Below are positions 1-24,694 of a DNA stretch of 64,000 bases, one piece after another. Where the stretch lies: positions 19,158,801-19,222,800 of the forward strand of contig OX438751.1 in assembly GCA_949316235.1 (NCBI GenBank), read 5' to 3'. Under the pieces are notes generated by a model. The model was not told the origin of the DNA and did not search any database. It was given only the letters and a program-made list of their open reading frames with translations. This stretch comes from Oegoconia quadripuncta (Eukaryota > Arthropoda > Insecta > Lepidoptera > Autostichidae). The position numbers and the translations under genes were made by a program. Numbering within the stretch: the first letter of the stretch is position 1; every line of letters begins with the position of its first letter.

Positions 1-14566
<14,566 letters not shown>

Positions 14567-14697
14567 CGTAACTTATTGGCGACAGTATTTTGGAAAGCAA
14601 TAATTAAAGTCTTCTTTCATGTATGTGATATTGTACGATACGGTATTATAGTTTAGTTTTATTTTTACTACATATAAGTAATATCATTATAAAAGAC

Positions 14698-14703
14698 AAT
14701 AAA
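14698..14703 (+). terminator. Polyadenylation signal of the FAN gene
   Basis: AATAAA lies 132 bases after the FAN stop codon in AT-rich DNA, the expected place for 3' end formation. Confidence 0.65.
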
Positions 14704-14754
14704 ATTATGATTTTTAAAATTAAGTTCTCTGTTGTTTTAGTATTTTTTAGTAAC

Positions 14755-14880
14755 ATTGGGATCTTCAAGAGCAGAGTGAATAGGTAGAACTGAGATCGCG
14801 TGCTTCATCTTCGACCACATCGTCACTTACCATCAAGGTTGATTGCGGTCAAATGCGAATCCAGTCAATCATAAAAAAAA
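14755..14880 (+). repeat. Repeat J: 3' tail of a non-LTR retrotransposon
   Basis: Reads GGGATCTTCAAGAGCAGAGT, GAGATCGCGTGCTTCATCTT and ends in an A-run after AATCCAGTCAATCAT. Longer copies (33283, 38625) continue upstream into reverse-transcriptase C-terminal coding sequence. Confidence 0.65.
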
Positions 14881-14965
14881 TCCATATTTCTATTTATAAT
14901 ATATATATTTTTATACGCAAGGGCTTGGTGCTTGGCCTCAATCGTGCTCACTCGAAACTCCCAAC

Positions 14966-15035
14966 TTACAACAAACCGAATACTAAACATGTGTCTTGCT
15001 GAGAATCGAACCCGCGGACTCCGTTTTGTAAATAA
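14966..15035 (-). repeat. SINE-A head fragment
   Basis: The complement of the SINE-A head with B-box GGTTCGATTC is visible (GAATCGAACCCGCGGACTCC on +). The rest of the element is missing. Confidence 0.5.
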
Positions 15036-15934
15036 ATGAGAGTCTATCCATATGGAGCCGCAGCGGCAATGGTGTCACGGCTCCCTCAGCATCACTCTAG
15101 GGAATAGTGGAGTTCGCCTACACTGTTGTGTAAATAAAGCCCTGCTGATTTACTTCCTACTAGGTAGCTAACAATTTGCTGGCATCTTACGTCACTGTGG
15201 TTTATACATAGTATCAGAAATACCTCCCCTTTGGAATTTATAGGGCAATGCACTCTTGTCAGGGGAGCCCATTACCGTAGAAACACAAGTCTATAAGTGG
15301 TACTTGTGATGTAAAATCCTTTAGTCACCGTTAACGACACCCACTGAACGACTTCAATTCTTTCACGTGCCGGAAGTCACAGGGCACGTTATAAACTATA
15401 TTTTAATCAGTTACTCGACCTCGTCTGAATACTTCTGACATAACAAGACAAGGAAATATCGAGCGCTAGTATAATTATGTGATAATAACACAAAGTAAAG
15501 ATTGTAGTCAAACGCGAAACCAGTTTAGATAGTTCTTATACTTCACAAGTATACTTTGCTGCCTTTAACTGAAGTGTGAAGACCTGAAGGATGAAGTCAT
15601 GGATAACTTTCTGTTCCTCCTTCTGCAGCAGGACAGATAAGCAAAATCCCGGAATAGCAAAAATCCAGATTAGCAGGACAGATTTGCATAATGGCAGAAG
15701 TACAGACCCACACAGAAAACCAAAATAAAATTGAATGGTTACAATTTGTAAGATTTTTGGATGAATATGACTGCATTGCCCTTAACAATAAGTTATAGAA
15801 TCCCCCCATAGGACACAATTTCGGTGGTGGTGTTATGATTTTAAAACGAATTGAAATGTAAGATGCTCACATCCAGGCGACTGTTGGTACTTACTCGTAT
15901 CACACAACTACATAAAGTATTTTTGTGTCAAGTT
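15036..15934. other. Intergenic DNA without recognised features
   Basis: Contains a diverged repeat E-like fragment near 15325-15385 (ATTCTTTCACGTGCCGGAAG). Otherwise no gene, RNA or repeat that I can assign. Confidence 0.4.
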
Positions 15935-16110
15935 ATGATTGAAGAGCAATGTAGTTCAACTCACTCGTACCATGACATGCTCGATAAACGTTTATGTCTC
16001 GCGAGATAACATTTGTCCTGCTCATTCGTTTGGACCAAATGTACAGCTATTCCACTCTCACTCATACGTCGCCCGCGACAAACGTTGTCATGCTACGGGA
16101 CCTGGTGAAA
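15935..16110 (-). repeat. Dispersed repeat F, partial copy 3
   Basis: Same orientation as copy 2: CGATAAACGTTTATGTCTCG, GATAACATTTGTCCTGCTCA, CATTCGTTTGGACCAAATG. Ends at TGTCATGCTACGGG, which is the complement of the CCCGCGTAGCATGACA end of copy 1. Confidence 0.6.
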
Positions 16111-17185
16111 AGTCATCGATATCTTCTTCACTGCTCTTGTATAGAAAACCTGACATGTTATGAAGGTCATAGATGTGTTAGAGAGAACCTATAGTCCTGA
16201 GGATTCAGAAGGAATGTTGAAAACCGTGGCCGCCTGTTGCGGTACTCGCCCCAATGGTTTCCAGTACTGACTGAATAATGCCTTTCGGTTCTTTGATTTG
16301 TAGTTGATTTTTGAAGCTAACTCTAATATGATTTTTAGTAATAGTTGTCTACTTACACGAAATTTAACCCTCGTACTTCGAGGCCCCTAAAAGTGCGAGG
16401 CCGTGGCCGAGGGTCCGCTTCGCCCACGCCTAGCTACGTCACTGTCTGCAGCCAGCCGTACCACACAAATATTTTCTGTTGTATAAAAATATTTACGTGG
16501 TACATACAACGGCTCGTAAGTAGTAAGAGCAAGAAGAAAATACAATATGGAGTAACAATAAATTTAGGCCCATTTTATTAATTCTGTGCCCATAGGCCCA
16601 CCATCATAGAGCCCACCATTTTAATATCATTTGATTCTGTCATCCTTGACACCTAAAGAAAAAATTAGTTCTGTGAGCCGAGGTACTTGGCCTGATGCCT
16701 TGCTGTCAAGAGGCGTGACAACGGAGAGAAGTTTAGACATTGACTGCATGGCCATAAACACTTACAATCCCTCGTCTTCCGTAGTTCACTTATGGGACCA
16801 CCGATAATAACTCAAATCAAATTTTCAATTTTTTTTTAAAATGTTTTAACTAACGAAGTTTTTCTAGAGCGTGGCCGACTGTAATTTCTCCAGTGATAAG
16901 CTGAAGTTGAGTATTCCTAATCACATCATCTCTCAAAGTGTACTCTTTTCTGCGGCTCGCTGATTTCCCTCGATTGCTTAATTTCCGCTAAGTTACTGTT
17001 CAGTTTTAAAACATTCAACAATCGTAATATATTATTTAAAAAAAATAACTCTTGATTTTCATATGAATATTCAGTGTAAAGAATTTTTTTCTAGTCTGTC
17101 GAATATTCAATGTCTGTCTGTCGAATAAAAAAATAGTATTTTCCATACATCTAATTTTGGTGCCAATAGGTAGTTGTTATTTTAT
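16111..17185. other. Intergenic DNA without recognised features
   Basis: AT-rich, with poly-T/poly-A runs near 16830 and 17040. No exon or known repeat recognised. Confidence 0.35.
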
Positions 17186-17442
17186 AAATATAAATATCCT
17201 TGGACATACACACAATGCCATCTAGTGATAGGCTTGTTTTGTGGATACCAGATGGTTGATATACTACATAAATAATTTTTTTTTGTAAATAAATAGGTAC
17301 TTATTATAAATGAAAACATCCATAACTCAACACATATCCATCCGTATACATCATACAAACATATGCCCCTAGCGGAATTCGAACCCGCGACCTTTTTGGT
17401 GTAGTGGTCAGAGTTTCTAACCACCACCACCCATCAGTCGTC
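17186..17442 (-). repeat. tRNA-derived SINE, family C, full length
   Basis: The complement of the head (ACCACTACACC-type, GGAATTCGAACCCGCGACC on +) lies at the right; ATATCCTTGGACATACACAC lies at the left. Inverted relative to the copy at 13678. Confidence 0.78.
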
Positions 17443-18012
17443 ATATAGAATCGTCGTGATGTTACACGAAGAAGTTATAGAGTCAAGTCCGATTTTTTTA
17501 AAGTCTTCAAGTCCTATTGATAGTAGGTATAATGAATCGTCTTGTGTGTGACAGAACAAGATATAGCTGTCCACGTAGCATTCGTACTAAATATGCAAGC
17601 TAAGCAGAGATGGAGAGAATCCTGTCCGGAAGCAAAATTTTAGGTAGAGAATTTGATGTAGCACCCACAATCTGTTGAAGATGTTTACAGATTGTAAGAG
17701 ACTTACTGCTTATTTCTTAACTGATAAATTAAATATCAATATGGTGCTAAATTAAAGCAACTTCTTCAGAAGAAGCATAAGAAGTTGGTAGAAAAATTTT
17801 ACATGCCGACAAGAAATTTTCTATCAAAGGAGATTGTGGTACAACTCACTACCATTAAAGTTAGATAAGAGGGCTAGTTGTAAATGTCGATCAATATAAT
17901 AGCGTGGCTGGAAAGGATCGTTTCTGGTTTCATTAGAGCTGAAGACTGTTCATCATCTAGTCCTCATTTTAATCTGCTCGATTATAATTCCTGGTCTCTT
18001 ATCACAAACTAT

Positions 18013-18350
18013 TCCAACTAATATTATAAATGCGAAAGTTTGTGTGTGTATACGTATGTATGTTTGTTACTTCTTCACGCCTAAACGGCTGATCGGATTT
18101 GGATGAAGTTTGGTTGGTAGACAGATTAGGACCTGGATTAATATATAGGCAAATTTTTTTGCTAAACCGATTTTGATGAAATGTTCCATGCGTTTCATAA
18201 TAGAAAAAAAAAACGATGGTATCTTTGTAATAATATTTATGGCAAGATTAGTTGTTGCCCACGACTTTTCGCGTGGAGCATTTCATATTAATCGGTTCAG
18301 CAAAACATTTAGGCTTTAAAACGACACACAAACTTTCGCAATTAGTTGGG
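18013..18350. mobile_element. Repeat H with inverted CCAACTAAT...GCGAAAGTTTGTGTGT ends
   Basis: The left end CCAACTAATATTATAAATGC then GAAAGTTTGTGTGT; the right end carries ACACACAAACTTTCGC then AATTAGTTGG. The interior has GATCGGATTTGGATGAAGTT, a block found in copies at 22880, 36580, 40690 and 42110. Its class (MITE or Helitron-derived) is uncertain. Confidence 0.6.
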
Positions 18351-18654
18351 ACAGGTATTTACTAAAAGGATTCGTTGGTGCCGTGCATTATCCCTCTGCG
18401 TTTATTGTGTCTGATCTTTCTCAACAGGCGCCTTTACATTCTTCCGTCTTTGCTCCATCTTATTCGTAAACACTTCTATGGGCGCTTGTGCGCGAGGGCT
18501 TGTGAAAGTAACTGTCTGTCTGTTTTATTTACACGACTAAATCTCTGAAGCGATCGTATTGAAATTTGTCAGCGAGGTAGCCTGGGACCTGGAGAAGGAC
18601 GTTTTTGGTACTTTCAGGTGAGATAAGATGAGTTGTGCAAAGGTGAGATGAGGT

Positions 18655-18992
18655 CTTAGTCTTATGATGAGCCTTACTCGTCCACACTGTTGGGGCACAG
18701 CTTCCTCTCACTGCGCGCGTATGGGCCATAATCCACCACGCGAGCCCAATGCGGACTTGTGCCAGACTAGTGGCCACCTGACAGTGTTTTTAAGAGGTCG
18801 CTGCAGGCCACCGACTTGGCTTAACATTCACCACAGCATAGGGACCGACTATGTAACGTGCTCTCCGCAGCATGGAAACACTCGTATTAAAATGCCACTA
18901 GTGGCCACCCATCCAACGACTGACCGTACCACACATTACTTAAGTTCGCTTATCGAAAACGAATAGCGAATGCGACTGCGCCACGAGTGCCT
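18655..18992 (+). repeat. Dispersed repeat G, the fullest copy
   Basis: Blocks in order: CACACTGTTGGGGCACAGCT, GGGCCATAATCCACCACGCG, CCAGACTAGTGGCCACCTGA, GGAAACACTCGTATTAAAAT, GCGACTGCGCCACGAGTGCC. A frame through it has no resemblance to any protein I know. Confidence 0.65.
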
Positions 18993-19293
18993 CTGCCTCT
19001 GTACACTATGCAAAGATAGGTGTTGTCACAGTAGCTTTTTTATTTCGGTCAGCTATGTACCTAATATGCCATATTTTTTTATGGACGGATTGATATTACA
19101 GGCGCTGTTAAATAGCCGCCCGCGCCCGCTGTCGCTGCTACAGAGGTCATAACCTTATAAGAGAACCGTACACACATGCGCGGTCGCGTCTGCTATCGAG
19201 CGCCACAACACGCCCCGTTACCGCCCCGTTCTCGCAATTTATTAGCGAGATGCAAGCAAAACTTGGCTTCATAATAACTCTAAATTAAAATAG

Positions 19294-19936
19294 AAAACCC
19301 CCGAGAAAACAAGCGATTATAACATCTAGATATGTCGCGCTACAGGCCTTCCTCACTGCCGCAGCAACGTCACGATGATGATCTTAAATTGATGATCTAA
19401 AGTTGAGGAAGTTGTAGGTTTGTAGCCAAATAAGCCGATACCACTAAATATTTCATTGATAGATACAATTCACAATTTTAAAGTCGAAATAAAAAATAAC
19501 CCAGGGTGTAGTGTAGTAATCCATTAAAACACCAAACTTGCGAAAATAAAACACTGCACTGACTGTAAACTGAGCAACAAACGCGCCAGAACTGACAAAT
19601 GAATAGCAAAAATTTGAATCATAATCCATCAATGACGAAAAAAAAAGGAAATGAAAAAGACAGCATGACATCAACGGAGGCGGCACCGTTACAGATAAAC
19701 CAAACCATCTGTTATCTTCAAATTTCCATTAACCATGGATAATAACCCATCCCCGAAATTTAAGAAGGACTATGTCATCATCGAATTTTCTTTGGCCGGC
19801 ATATCTCAGTAATGCGTTTTGCGTTGAGACTAAACGAGGGGACAGGTTCATAGCCATGTTTAGCATATTTCGCTTTAACCACATATTTTGGTTTATCTGG
19901 ATAATATAACGGCCTGTTTTCTCGGGGGGTTTCCAA
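19294..19936. mobile_element. 640-bp inverted-repeat DNA element with CCCCCGAGAAAAC ends
   Basis: The left end AAAACCCCCGAGAAAACAAG faces a right end whose complement reads AAACCCCCCGAGAAAACAGG. No transposase frame is visible; short frames inside are not recognisable. A lone end of the same type lies at 45390-45420. Confidence 0.6.
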
Positions 19937-20979
19937 ATTTTCAATGTACGGTTGTATTCTTAGTTTAACGTAATCGTAATACCTACGTCCACTGCTGGTT
20001 TATGGGGGTCAATCTTTACAGCCTCTCACCCATAGTATTGGTGACCATCAATAATTTTGCTGATTGATTGAACTGAGAGCTGTGCATAGTGTCCATCAAT
20101 GTGTTAGGCCAAAATTCCCCAGTAACTTGCCTTTCCAGGCTATTGAATGTCAGTAATTTTTTTATCAGATATTTACACTAACTTATTGACCAAATTCCGG
20201 AAACGAAATAGCTAGCTTTTTCTAACTTAAGAGATGAACTATTAATAGGCGCCTTTCTCTCTACATTTACTAACTCACGATCAAAAATATCTATTGCTCG
20301 CAAGACTTTATGTTTAGATGGCTTGCGTGAGCATTATACCACCTGTCACGTGTCTGTATTGAAGGCCCTTGATGTTTGGACTCCTAAGCGCTTGTGTTTG
20401 GGATGTTTCTGACCTCTCAATTTGGTATGGTTATCGTGATACTGTTAAATACGTTTATGTAATCTATCTGATGCATGCGGTGTTCACATAAGCTACTAAC
20501 GAATATACATAAGGTTTCATACTTATAAGCGACGTAACAGCGTTTGTATACCTATTTAATAAAATAAAATAAAAATTTATGCAAATTGATCCTTAGATCC
20601 TCACACCAATGATGCTGGTGGCCATTACCGGTAAATGAAGATTGTTCTTAAAGCTTTGCACCAATGAAACTTGTGGCGCATAACCATTGATGATCACATC
20701 AATGGTTATGCTGATATATGTTGACTTGATAATAAATGCCTGTTATTTACGACTCCAACAGGTACCGATCCATTTCGGATTGGTTCTCTTCTTTATTGTG
20801 CAAAACCATAAAAATAATTCTTAGATTTACCGTTGAATAGCGCCTATGCAGTAAAATTATTGCGATTTGTTTAATTTAAGACAATAATATAAAGTCCGAT
20901 ATACTTAATAAAAGAGTTTTAATTAAAGGCTTTTGAAAAATAGTTTTTTTTATTCTGACAATAAACAACGCGGAATAAA
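19937..20979. other. Intergenic DNA without recognised features
   Basis: AT-rich, with a repeat E-like fragment near 20398-20440. Near 20620-20710 a short inverted motif around GGTTATGC/GCATAACC and CAATGATG pairs locally. No gene seen. Confidence 0.35.
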
Positions 20980-21215
20980 TTTTTTTTGCACAAGGTTACC
21001 GCTTCGCCTAAATTACACCTGATGTTAAGTGATGATGAGGTCGATGGATGATTCACGTGAACCAACCCCCACCTTCAGTGGTAGCTAGCCAGGCGAACAT
21101 TTAAAAATACCCCTAACCAAATCTAGTACCTACTAAACATGTATCCCGCTGGTAATCGAACCCGGGATCCCCGTCTTGTAAACATGGTGTTGTTTGCATT
21201 ACCGACCGAGACCGA
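20980..21215 (-). repeat. SINE-A, diverged and internally deleted
   Basis: Keeps the complement of the SINE-A tail (TTACACCTGATGTTAAGTGA), the GGTAGCTAGCCAGGCGAACA block and a head with GAATCG-type B-box (GTAATCGAACCCGGGATCC on +). About 100 bp of body is missing. Confidence 0.65.
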
Positions 21216-21221
21216 AATATA

Positions 21222-22130
21222 CAGGGTACAATTTAATTAGTGTAATTCCTGTTTCCTGGTGACTCCACTCCTGATTACGAACAACTTGCCACTAGAAACC
21301 ATAGCTGTGAATTCGATCAAAAATTTTTCGTTTACCCATACAAAGTAAACCTTTCCGAAAACACGTTTACTATGAAATTCCAATAATTTTCAGCAGAATT
21401 CGGCTATGGTTCCTAATGGAAAGTTGTTCGTTATCAGGAGTAGAGTAACCATCTGAAAATTGTAGGACTGCCATACTAAAAGTGGTTTCAGAATTAAATT
21501 ACTTGTATGAGTAATCGAAATTTTTTTGATCGAATTCGACTATGGTTCCTTGGAAAAAGATGTTTGTAATCAAGAGTGACGTCACCAGTTGATGGGAATT
21601 ACACAAATTAAATTCATTCTGTATGTTAGGAACAACAACGCTCTTCTGCCATCATCGCACGGACCACATTCATAATAGATTATTTTAAACTTTTGTACCT
21701 ATCATAAAAATAAATAAATAAATGATTGATTAATTTTAAGGTAATCAAAATCCACAAATTAGGAGGTATTATTTGATAACCTCCTTTTTTTCAGTAAGAG
21801 GTAAGGTAAAATAAATAAATAAATGATTGATTAATTTTAAGGTAATCAAAATCCACAAATTAGGAGGTATTATTTGATAACCTCCTTTTTTTCAGTAAGA
21901 GGTTATCTAATAATACCTCCTAATTTGTGGATTTTGATTACCTTAAAATTAATCAATCGTTTATTTATTTATTTTTATGATAGGTACAAGTTAAAAATAA
22001 TCTATTATGAATGTGGTCCGTGCGATGATGGCAGAAGAGCGTTGTTGTTCCTAACATACAGAATGAATTTAATTTGTGTAATTCCCATCAACTGGTGACG
22101 TCACTCTTGATTACGAACACCTTTGAAGTT
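21222..22130. mobile_element. Cluster of large palindromes (foldback-type element)
   Basis: The main arms are 21561 to about 21880 and about 21896 to 22119: the left arm runs TCAAGAGTGACGTCACCAGT to AGGAGGTATTATTTGATAAC, and the right arm reads back the same sequence to CTGGTGACGTCACTCTTGA. The loop near 21888 is about 14 bases (TTTTTTTCAGTAA region). The left arm holds a roughly 93-bp tandem duplication (21709-21801 and 21810-21902). A smaller, diverged palindrome of the same family occupies 21233-21465. No coding content. Confidence 0.75.
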
Positions 22131-22879
22131 GGTTAAAAATGGGAAGTTTCTTTTTATTTACCCCCGACGAAAAACAATGGGTGTTATGTGTTTCACGGTA
22201 ATGTGTGTGCGTGTGTCCAGTCTTTGTTGAGTTGTACCTCAATAAGGCTCAATTTGAGGTTTCTTAATATTAAAGTGGGGGCATGTTATTAGTCATGACG
22301 ATGTTTGATGAAAATCGGTTAAGCCATTTCGAAAATATTTATTTCAACACAATTGTTTATTATCCAGATACACCATCTGGCTGATATATAGTTTTTCGTA
22401 GGTTTTATATTTTGTATTCTTAAGACATCCAACAGCTTTATTCAACATTCGTGCTTAGATGTAATATTGCTAGGAAAAGTACCGTACACCCAATTACAGG
22501 ATATCACTACACGATATAATTAATATGGTAATGTTATCGGTGATATGATGATGATGATTGCTGAACAGGTAACATTTACAGTAACAGATAAAATACAAAA
22601 ACTATTAACAGTTAAAAATAATGTTAAAATTAGGTAAGTGTGTGAGCGCTCCCGCGAGATTGTGAATGTTGTTGTGTTTAAGCTGGGTGAAGGCATATTG
22701 AGCGACGTATTTTAAGAATATATAAATAAATAAATTTGACTTTAGGTGCTTTGCACAGGGAGAAACAACGGTCAATCGGAGGATTTACCTTTAAAAATGA
22801 TTTTGTAGAGCCATATATATTTAAGTCACTAAAGGTTTTGCGAAAATTTCGATATTTATTTGTTTATTGTTCAATTAGT
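22131..22879. other. Intergenic DNA without recognised features
   Basis: Contains GATGAAAATCGGTTAAGCCA near 22308, a motif common in lepidopteran dispersed repeats. No gene seen. Confidence 0.35.
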
Positions 22880-22996
22880 CACAGTGCAACGATTGAACGA
22901 ATTTAGATGAAATTTGGTACACAGTTAGAAAACAGTTAGGACATAGGATTTTTATCCTGATAAAGGGAGTAGTTCCCGCGGGATAATACTAGTGAA
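22880..22996 (+). repeat. Repeat H fragment
   Basis: Carries CGAATTTAGATGAAATTTGG, TTTTTATCCTGATAAAGGGA and CCCGCGGGATAATACTAGTG, matching the inner blocks and CTAGT end of other repeat H copies. Confidence 0.55.
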
Positions 22997-23383
22997 AAGT
23001 TAATGCCTAAAGTGCTAGAACTACAAATGGCAACGGGATAATTTAATATCAATCGATTATTAGAAGAAGCGAAAAAGGCTATTTGCTTTTAACAAATGTT
23101 ATGCACAGCTGTAAGATATCGCAAGTTTCTTTAAAACCAAAAACCATTTACTTGGGTATGTTATGTTTATGTCGTGCATGAATTCCTTTAGGAGGATCGT
23201 TATGTATATCGAACCACGACACGTAGGCTGGTGGTTAAAAATTCAATTGAAGCTTAGGTGGATAGTTATATGTATTGCGGAAATTTCTGCGTTTACAGAA
23301 AACTGTGCTGCTCTAAATGGGCTGTGTTAGATTCCATTGGATATCATCGAAGCAGCGTAGTGCAGGGTAGCGCAATTTCCTTT

Positions 23384-23632
23384 CAGTGGCGTGCCCTCAT
23401 ACAGGACTGCCTTGGAAGAAGGAAGGCAATGGCCTACCATAAAATATTATAACCTTTCCTCGAAATGCTTTGTCATGATAGTTGATTCATACTGATGTGA
23501 ACAAAAATATTCTAAACAGTTTCGAGGATTGCTATAAGAGTAAGTTATTATTTTGTAGTTGTATTTTTTCTCATATAATAGCCAATTTTATCATTCTACG
23601 TACCCTGTGACAAAACGCTGTGCACGCCACTG
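23384..23632 (+). mobile_element. hAT-like MITE, copy 1
   Basis: Starts CAGTGGCGTG and ends CACGCCACTG. Flanks are TTTCCTTT on the left and TTTCCTAT on the right, a 7-of-8 match expected of an 8-bp target duplication. The inside matches 50433-50666 in inverse orientation (GCTATAAGAGTAAGTTATTA, TTTGTAGTTGTATTTTTTCT). No transposase. Confidence 0.75.
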
Positions 23633-24403
23633 TTTCCTATAATACAGGAAATGTCTACCATGCATAACGTCCGGCTAGGAATTCAATTGAGTGGCTCATT
23701 TAACCATCTGCCTACGACATCTGCATTACATCTTTTGAAATTTTATGCAATTTTGTTCAAAGATAGGTAAAACGGAATTTATCAAATTTACTTGGGTACT
23801 GAGTTATGGTTGTGATACCTATGTCAATGGATCTATTTTAGCGCATACTCTACATTCTTAGTAAAATAAGCAGGAAAAGGTGCTACTACATTGGGTTCGT
23901 TAACCGACTAGGTACAAGAAAGAGAAGGTTCTCAATTCGACTGTGTTTTTCTGTATGTTCCGCGATATCTCAGCAAGTTGTGGAGCCATTTTGATAACAC
24001 TTTTTTTTTGTGTAGCTTGGTCACACCTAAACTTGATGAAAATCTGGTGATGAACTTCAACTAGGTTGAATTCGGTTGTTTTTGAACAGCCTGTAAATTC
24101 TATTCGAAATTGCTACCTATATGGGATTGCTCTACTGTTTCTTTAATAACCTCTGTTTATATTTACACTAGAGAGTGTAGTTTTTGATAGAGATCAAAAA
24201 TTATAATTTTTTATCCAACTACAGTTATTATTTACCTACAAATTGAAGATTCCGTCAACAATTGTATGAAAACGTCTACTAAATATTACGTGAAAAATAC
24301 GTTTTCCAGTGTGGTCTCTCGGTGGGCATACCTACACATATTTTTGAAGGAGTATAAAATTACATTATCTTTTTGAATAATGTGTTAGATAAGGTTTTTT
24401 TTT
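23633..24403. other. Intergenic DNA 3' of the CSRNP gene
   Basis: AT-rich, with no recognised repeat or exon, ending in a 20-base T-run at about 24395-24415 that is probably the A-tail of the adjoining repeat J copy. Confidence 0.35.
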
Positions 24404-24545
24404 TTTTTTTTTTTTATTAAAAACTGGTTTCGCGTTTGACTACAATCTCACCTGATGGAAAGTGACGATGAAGCCGAAGATGTATCACGCGCACCCAGTA
24501 AATGCCTATTCACTCTAGACTTGAAGATCCCAAGGTTGTAAGTGT
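24404..24545 (-). repeat. Repeat J non-LTR tail next to the CSRNP 3' end
   Basis: The complement of the J tail: a T-run, CGCGTTTGACTACAATCTCA, ATGGAAAGTGACGATG, ACTTGAAGATCCCAAGGTTG. It lies about 150 bases beyond the CSRNP stop. The AATAAA-like hexamer in its T-run (24413-24418, - strand) could serve the CSRNP transcript; I see no other signal between it and the stop. Confidence 0.6.
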
Positions 24546-24694
24546 CGGGAAAAACCGACGCGGGCGGAAGGTGTTATTAAATTGGATTCCAATAAATAAG
24601 CAATAGTTCACAGTGAATTTACCAATATTATAATTAAAACTTAATAACATGATAATTCATTAAGACGATTAAATACAATAAGTAGGTAATTCAT

